A stretch of 64,000 bases of DNA from Lichenostomus cassidix (Eukaryota > Chordata > Aves > Passeriformes > Meliphagidae). Made by a program: the position numbers and the translations under genes. Positions 56,876 through 64,000 of this stretch are shown here, piece after piece. The DNA lies in contig CM039182.1 in the NCBI GenBank assembly GCA_008360975.2, positions 56,308,491 to 56,372,490 of the forward strand, given 5' to 3'. The first letter of the stretch is position 1. The number at the start of each line of letters is the position of its first letter. The notes beneath the pieces are model-generated. The model worked only from the letters and a program-made list of their open reading frames with translations, was not told the DNA's origin and ran no database searches.

Positions 56876-58498
56876 TGTCATGGATTGATGCTGGCCAGAT
56901 GCCAGACACCTATGAAATCCACTGGCTCACTCCCCTTTGCAGCTGGGAGTGAGGAGAGAGGAGGGGAGAGAAAGTTTAACAAAGGGTTCGTAAGTTGAGA
57001 TAAGGACCAGGAGAGACATCACTCAAAATAACATCATGGATAAAGCAGGCTCTAATTAGTGATATAAAGGGAATTTATTGTTTGCTGCAGTAGATTGGCT
57101 CAGTATAACTCCCTGCCTATATTCAGTTTATGATTTATGTTCCAGAATGTTCCCCCAGCAAAACAATCCATTGGTTCAAAGCTATGTTCCCCCCTTTGCA
57201 ATACGGTCATTGGTCTGTACCCCTGCCCTTTTCCCTCGGACCTTCCCTGGTTGGCCCTCCGGGGCTGGACACGCCCCATCTCCCCCCCTCACTTTTAACT
57301 TTTTGCAGGCTTGAGTTCGGGGCTTTTGGGTTCCGGATTCCGGCCGCCCAGATACCGTCCCTTGTTCTCTGCCCTGCCTGCCTGCCCTGCGATCCTACAA
57401 TAAACCTGCTGGAATCCCAAGCGCAGAAGCCTATGCCTCTCTCGTTTCTACTGCTTTCCCAATGCGTTACCGTTCCCCTGGGTGCGGCACCCGCTCGAGT
57501 GCGTCACAGCCGCGGCGCGCCCGGTCCATGTTCAGCGTGACTGACCACTTTCCGTTGGTGCTTTCGGTGGTCGGCAGCTTTTCGGAGAGCAAAGCAGCAA
57601 TTGGTAACAAAATCAGAGCAGGATAATGAGAAGTAAAATAAGCCCCTAAAACCACCTTCCCCCTACCTCTCCCTCCTTCCCAGCTCTACCTCCTACCCTA
57701 GTGGTACAAGGACGCAGGGAATGGGGGTTATGGTCAGTTCATCACCCTTCGCTTCTCCTGCTGCTCAGGGAGAGGAGTCCTTCCCCTGCACCACCATGGG
57801 GTCCCTTCCACAGGAGACAGTTCTCCATTAACTTCTCTGACATGGCTTCATCTCACAAGCAACAGCTGTCTGTGAACCACTTCAATGTGAGTCCATCCCA
57901 TGGACAACAGCCCTTCCAAACTGCTGCAGTGTGGGTCACTCTTCCATGGGGTGAAGATTCTTCAAGGACAAGCTGCTCAAGCCTGAGAGCGGGGCCCTCT
58001 CTCCATGGGTCTCCTACAGGATCACAGCCTCATCCCAGGAATACACTTGCTCTGGCACTGGCTCCTCTATGGGCTGCAGATGGATCTCTGCACCCCTGTA
58101 GATCTCCATGGGCTGCAGAGGGACAGCTTCTTCTCCATGGGCTGCACCACAGGCTGCAGGGAAATCTTGGCTCTGGTGCCTGGAGTACCTTCTCCCCTTA
58201 CTTCTTCACTGACCATGGTGTCTACAGAGTTGTTCCTCTCACATGTTCTCACTCTGCTATTCTCTAGTCACAATGAAAACTGTGCCCCAACCTTTGTTTT
58301 GATTTCTTCTTAAATCTGTTATCACAGAGGTGTTACCACCATTTCCAATTAGCCTGGCCTTGACCAGCAGCCCATCCATCTTTGGAGCCTTCAGGGAGTG
58401 GCTCTGCCTGACATTGTGGAAGCTTCTAGCAGCTTCTCATGGAAGCCACTTCTGTGGCCCCTCTGCTACCAAAAACCAGGCCATGCAAACCCAATACA
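56876..58498 (-). mobile_element. long ERVL-type LTR, copy F, with a nested LTR
   Basis: On the plus strand it starts TGTCATGGATTGATGCTGG and ends GGCCATGCAAACCCAATACA, the antisense of the family ends. Flanks TCATC (56871-56875) and TTATC (58499-58503) match at four of five. Removing the insertion at 57081-57599 and one copy of its duplication leaves 1100 bp, like copy C. The antisense CTTCTTAAATCTGTTATCAC (about 58304-58325) holds the promoter-region motif. Confidence 0.83.
57081..57599 (+). mobile_element. nested LTR with 4-bp TSD
   Basis: A 519-bp insertion between TTTGCTGCAGTAG and GAGAGCAAAGCAGCA, flanked by ATTG at 57077-57080 and 57600-57603. The uninterrupted relative at 11101 lacks it. 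It contains CCATTGG/CATTGG boxes, CACTTTTAACTTTTTGC (weak TATA, about 57291) and CTACAATAAACC (polyadenylation signal, near 57400), and is CpG-rich after that. A 4-bp duplication suggests class I (ERV1-like). The ends are TT...CA rather than TG...CA, with a short TTTGCTGC/GCAGCA inverted repeat. Confidence 0.8.
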
Positions 58499-58503
58499 TT
58501 ATC

Positions 58504-61206
58504 ATAACATACTGATTACCACTTTCTCTTATTTAGAACATTTATCTTTTTACTTCAGATGCACAGACAGACCTGTTAGAAGTTAAAAATGTGAGTGCCC
58601 TTCATGGAATTTGGAAAAAATTGGGCTCTGCCTCATCGCTGCAGTTTTCAACACTAAATTTTTGCTTGTAAATGGTTGTTAAAGTAATTGAAGAGACTGT
58701 ATACTGCACTCATTGAATTAGATATTTTGGCTTATGCAAAACCAGTTCAGGTCCTGACGCAAAATTGCTGAGTTTTAATACAGAGTGTCTGCACTAATTT
58801 TTGTGATAATATGGTACCCAGCACCCAGATACCCTTCTATCCAACAAGATTCAACAATGTTAACCACATACGAAGTTAATACAGAACAATGTATTTAGAT
58901 TTCACTTGAGAGGCTGAAAAATTTCAGGTTGATTGCTATTTTATCTGAACTGAATGCCTGAAGAAGCAAAGTAACTTTGAAGAATACTTATTCTCTCATC
59001 TGGAAGAAATAACAAAAAAGAAAAAATCTTTCATCAGTCACTAAAGATGCATTTTTATTGCTCTTTTAAAGGGCTTGAGACCTTGGTTAAAAAACAGCTG
59101 TAAGGAGACTGGGAACTTTCTAATTCCTGAAGCACCAATAGGTTTTATCACACACAGGTGTATAAAAGATCATTTGCTTCAAAATTGAAATCTCTCACTG
59201 CTACCATAATTTATGGCTGAGTGTTGTCAAGATTCAACAATTATATTTTTTGGATACTGTTTTCCTTGAGAGATCACAGTTCTGAAGCCTGAATGTTTTA
59301 GACTTCCCTAGTGTATTTGCTTCTTTGTCTTCTTATAGCGCAGTAACTCATAAAAAACCCATCTGACCTTGCTCCCACCTGGCTTGCATAGTTTACTTTT
59401 GCATTGTTTATTTTTCAGTCCTCTGCCCAGATATTTCAGGCTTCACTGATAAAACTGAGAGCACATCTACACCATTTAGGCAGCCAGAGAATGTTAATTC
59501 TTTATTGGTGTCTAATGGGGCAGGGGGATGTGATCTGTCCCATAAGCACTTGTTTCACAGACTACAAAATAGAGAAAAAAAAGTTTTCGCCAACAGGGAC
59601 TAACTGATACAAAGTATGTGCTGTAGTCATGAGTCATGTTACTAAACGTATTTTTGACAAAGAAGTGGGGTTTCTTTTTCTCAAATAAATAAATTTAATT
59701 TTGTATTATAATATTCTTCACTCCTTTCACATTTGGCACCCTCTCTTATATATTCTATCTTTTCTCCCAGTACAACAGAAAAAAAAGACAAGTCCTCCTG
59801 ATAACGCAGATTATTATCGCAAAAAAGGAAAATACATTAAAGTCTGTGTCATAAGATGCTATATATAGTCATTAAATTTTACACATATTACTTTAGGAAC
59901 AATTAATTTTACAGTGCAGAATGCTTAAATAATGCTTTAATTAAAATCTTCTCCAGCAAGAGGTACTGCTAGACATCCATAAGGTAATGACTTCAGAGTT
60001 TGTGCTTTGCTGTGCTTTGCTGGGCTGTCTTAGGGGGCTGACCACTGAAGGGTCATTGTAATTCCAAATATTTTACATGCAGTGCATGAAATGCACCCTA
60101 ACTTCACTTCTTGTTTTTTTCATTATTATTCAGTTCCCTGACAAAAAGGCTGCCAAAATGTTATTGTATTCTGTAGTTAATATCATACATCATATCAGGC
60201 TGTCATTTCCCACCTCAAAAAAATCCATGCAAAAGCATAGTGAACACTGCCACCACTTAAAAGTGATCTGGTCTCATATTTCGTAAAGAAGCGGACTGGG
60301 AAAGGATGCTTTCTAAAAATTATTTTTATAAACTGGAGTAATACTGATTCCCTAGGAGTTGCATGGTGTACATTGCAAGCAATCTCTCTTCTTTCCCTTC
60401 CGTGTTAACTGACTGGTAAGGTAACCTGTAATTATGGAAATAATAATAAAAATAAAATATTAAAAAGAGTTCATTAATTTTAATTGAGAACATTCTGTTT
60501 TGAACTGTTAATATAATGTATTACTGGATACACATTCTGTTGAGATAACTTTCTTGGAGAGTAATGTTATTACAACAAACATGAGTATTTCATTACATTG
60601 AAAACTTTTTCAAGTAAACAATGGGGATTTGCGTCCTATGTCCACATGCTTGAAGGTGCTGACCTGTAAAAATTTACTGGATAGACAAAAGCTTAGTGAA
60701 GTTCCTTATAAGAATCAGTAAAGTAAGTCAACACACACACATCTGCATGCTTTAACTTTTAACTTTTAGGAGTAGCAAATCGCTTTCAAAACAAAATTAC
60801 ATTTTTGTTAACCAGGAAACTTGAACACTACAAGAAATTCAATAGAAATGTTTTATTCATCTTATGACATTTAAAGAAAATAAGGTTTAAAATAAGTTTT
60901 GGGTTTTGCAGAAAATAATGTTTCCTTCTCAGAAGCCTCAAATGCTTGTTACTGAAGCCAGGAGATTTGTCTTCTGTGCTCCACTGTGTGATCTAAGAGC
61001 AAAAGATTCACATGAGAATTTGTAGCAATTGATAATTTATATTAACCACAGACTCCACTTCTGAATTTCACAAAAAATGTCTTCCTTCAGTTGTGTCTTA
61101 AATTTTATCAGACTCTGGAATGAAAACTGAGCTGTAATTCAGTAAAATACTGAGGACATGGATAACTTTGAGTAATTAGTCCCAGCAAAGTATGAATTTA
61201 TGAAAG
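58504..61206. other. unique AT-rich sequence
   Basis: About 2.7 kb with no supported gene, RNA or mobile element. Confidence 0.6.
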
Positions 61207-61212
61207 GTTCAG

Positions 61213-61583
61213 TGTTGGAAAACACAGTTTTCCAGCAAAACTTGTGTTAGCTGAGTAGGCCTGAACAAAGCGTCAGCATAGGCAAGCCTCAGTAAAAATC
61301 CTAGTAAAGTGTCATGAGAAGCTAAAACCTGGGAACCACAGCTGTGTTTCTAGGCTGTGAGAAAAATGTTATGAGAAAAGATAAGGAGTCATAAGTGTTA
61401 TGAGAAAAGATAGGGAGTCACCAGGAAGATCCCCTGAATATGTGAGAACAGACTGCAAATACGTGTGTAACTATAATTAGAAACATCGGTAACAGTATAT
61501 AAGTTTCTCGTTTAGTGAAATAAAATGGAGCTTGCTTATATCTCACATTGAGACTGCTCCTTGCTCTCTCTCGCCGATCGTCA
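61213..61583 (+). mobile_element. solo LTR, TGTTGGAAAAC family, 6-bp TSD
   Basis: 371 bp, starting TGTTGGAAAACACAG and ending CTCGCCGATCGTCA, with the exact 6-bp duplication GTTCAG at 61207-61212 and 61584-61589. TATATAAG is at 61496-61503 and AATAAA at 61519-61524. It is closest to the LTR at 21990. It gives the cleanest view of the family ends, since here TG...CA and the duplication are both intact. Confidence 0.93.
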
Positions 61584-61589
61584 GTTCAG

Positions 61590-64000
61590 TGCTTAAAAGT
61601 AAGTATTGCTGAATTGAGTGTAACAATATGCCAAGCATCGTTACACTACTTGTGTACATGCAGCCTTGCTGCCCTTGCTTTCAGTGAGGAAACTTCAAGG
61701 TCAGAAAAAATTTAGTTGAGAGTACTCCAGTGTTTGGGGCTATAAGCTTACAATTTGTAGTTCATAAGTATCTGGACAAATGTCGAGTGCTGACCTGCTA
61801 ATCTGATAAATGTTACATTGATAAAATGTAAGGTGTCTTTGACTTCTAGCCCTATGTCTGTATTGCATGATATAAATACATAAAGCTGGAAACTTCTGGT
61901 TACTGTAAAATTGCAACATGCTATTTTCAAAAATACACAAAGTAATCCCACATTTTGGGCAAAATATATTTTTGTGACAAAAATCCAGAGTATTGTGTGC
62001 ATGACTAGGACAAACAGATCAGTTTATATTTGTTATTTTCATCACAGCATGAGTTGTAAACAAAGATATTATTCCTGAGCATGAAACAGCATGTTGCTAG
62101 AGAAGCAAAGACAATAGTTTTTCTCTCTATTGTAAAAGGTAACCTGAACTTCCAAGAAAGCACCATTAAAGCATAGTAAGATGTCAATGCCATGAGTATA
62201 ATATCATAGAGATTATTGCCTGGCCATTTAGAGCTATCTCAGAACTCCTTTGACTGGGGACCTCTTTAATTTGAAATAGAAAGTCTATGCTTCATTGTGG
62301 TTACAGTGCAGGCAAAGACTGGAAGCTAACAGATTAGCTACAGGTGGATAGATATATCTGAATGTGTGGTAAGTTTTTCTCCTAGAAATGTCAAAATTCT
62401 AGAAGAAAATTTTAAAAAAATATGCTCGGAACGTGTCCTGTTTATCCCAGGGAACATTTTTATATTTTTTTCTTTCATTCTATCATTTCTCTCTTTCAAT
62501 TTGTCTTTTGACAGAGAACTTGGCTGTTTTGCAAAAGCGTAGAAGTTGCCACCTCTGGGGGTCCACTGGCATGATGAAGCCTTTAGAAACCCTGTAAAAT
62601 GTACACAGTATTCTCCAAAATGGACGATTTTGCTGACAGAGGCATTGAAACAATTATGAGTACTGGACTTTGTATTTTTATTTGTATGTTAATAGAATAA
62701 CATATCCCTTTGGGCTTCTGTGCTTGTATCTGGTGGTCAAGATGAGAAAGATTTTTATGGGCTGGTAAGAAACAAATACAGTGCTCTTGCAAGGGCTGAT
62801 TTACTAATACTGAGTTGGCTCTTAATTGCTTTAGGCTGTTCACATGTGGCAATAATCAACCCCCGCATACAGTCCAGAAGCATCTTGGTTATTTGTAAGA
62901 CAATCATGCTAAAAATAATTTTGCACAAACCAACCAAAGAGTAGCAGAGCCCCTGCTTTATCTTAATTCGCATTGCTTCTTTTAAAAATTGAAGAAAGTT
63001 GCTTTGAATGTGCAATTCTCTCATTCTTTGCTTAATGAATAGGCTCTATTTGTACAAATCATGATGGTGTGGTGTAAGAGTACAGGAAATACTGCAGAGT
63101 AAAATCAAAGGGGGCTCCTGCATAAAAAGACTGCATGTGGGAAGAAAAGGAAACAATTCTCTTCAGCTGAACTCTGTCTCATTGCAAAAAGCTTCCCACA
63201 TCTCTTTTTTGTTCCTGTGCTTTAGCCCAGATCATGAAGGAAGGTTTCAGTTACTCTTTCCTTATGCTTTCTGGAGGCTTTACAGTACATATATGGATTC
63301 ACTGTCTTCCATAGAAAGGATATATGAGCATCTTCTTGATTACAAACAAGTGGAGAAGTAAATGCAATATTTAGCATGGACTTCCTGCAATAATTTAATT
63401 TGGAAAACTAGAAGTTTTCCTCTCGCACAAAAAGAAACAGAGATCATTTAACACAGGTCTCGTGCCTGCTTGTGTCTGACTTTATTCACATTTTAATGGG
63501 AATAAAATCTGACCCTTACAGCAATCTGTCTTATGTTTTGTACGTTATATAGAGATGAAGCAGATGTATCAAAACAACATATACTCTGTTGATAAACCAG
63601 ATCTATTTCTTGCCCTAAATTTCTTGTCATTAATCACAGTATGAATTGCTCTACAGGATACCCTTTCTGAGCACACTTTGTTTGGAAACGTCCTCTTGCT
63701 GAGTAATGTGCCCGTAATAAATCCAGCTGCCAAATACAAATTTGCTAAGAAATCTGCTGTTTTTCTTTTGTCTATGGAAATGTTCTGGAAAATATTACGG
63801 GTTTTTTTATCCAGCAGATCCTTCAATACATTGGTCATTGTTTATTTTTAAAATTTACCTAAATTTTCGCAACGTAGGCTTCAATATCAAGTATTCTACT
63901 GCAAATCATTCTCTACCTTGATTCAATTTATATTCATTAAGGCTGATGAGTTTTGCACAATCAAGAAAAATAAAAAGTTGAGAGAGAATGTTTCAGTGCA
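61590..64000. other. unique AT-rich sequence to the window end
   Basis: About 2.4 kb without a recognisable gene or mobile element. Confidence 0.6.

Noticed and set aside
57130..57540. 136-codon frame
   Set aside because: It lies within the nested LTR 57081-57599 and has no family resemblance.

Overview
This window looks like a piece of a bird genome, probably a songbird or close relative. The reasons are several fragments of the avian LINE CR1, ending in the ATTCTATG-type octamer; many avian-type endogenous retrovirus (ERV) long terminal repeats (LTRs); no mammalian-type SINE/LINE pattern; and an AT-rich, exon-poor background. I found no intact host gene, tRNA, rRNA or CRISPR array. Most long open frames are chance frames inside GC-rich LTRs.

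Layout. 1-2.5 kb is unique sequence with a CR1 tail. 2.5-12 kb holds four large LTR insertions, one of which (6865-9337) has two further LTRs nested in it. 12-19 kb is mostly unique, with three perfect p53-type half-sites at 16041-16072. 19.2-26.5 kb is a stacked repeat block: an LTR, a decayed integrase, another LTR, then an old CR1 split by a younger CR1 and by a 1.5-kb LTR palindrome that itself carries a solo LTR. 28.7-29.8 kb is an LTR holding a 500-N assembly gap whose two flanks are the same 67 bases. 30.6-36.6 kb has more LTR and CR1 pieces. 40.9-46.9 kb holds four to five LTRs, one nested pair among them. 49.1-52.9 kb is the most notable element. 54.1-58.5 kb has three solo LTRs plus one nested LTR, and 61.2-61.6 kb a last solo LTR. 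The rest is unique AT-rich sequence.

The notable element is a 3.6-kb provirus at 49137-52755. It has two 355-bp LTRs that differ at only two positions, a tRNA-Trp-like primer binding site, one open Gag-like frame that lacks a recognisable capsid core, no recognisable pol or env, and a purine-rich tract. Between the Gag frame and the 3' LTR, in antisense, lie what look like captured host sequences: the start of nucleoporin NUP214 and a RING-like (possibly TRIM-type) stretch. It sits inside an older LTR.

Target-site duplications (TSDs) could be read by eye for most insertions and sort them into 6-bp, 5-bp and one 4-bp class. By rough addition, LTR, ERV and CR1 sequence make up more than a third of the window. 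That is high for a bird autosome and suggests a low-recombination region such as the W chromosome; this is inference. Almost all LTRs are solo, so recombination between LTR pairs has removed most internal regions.
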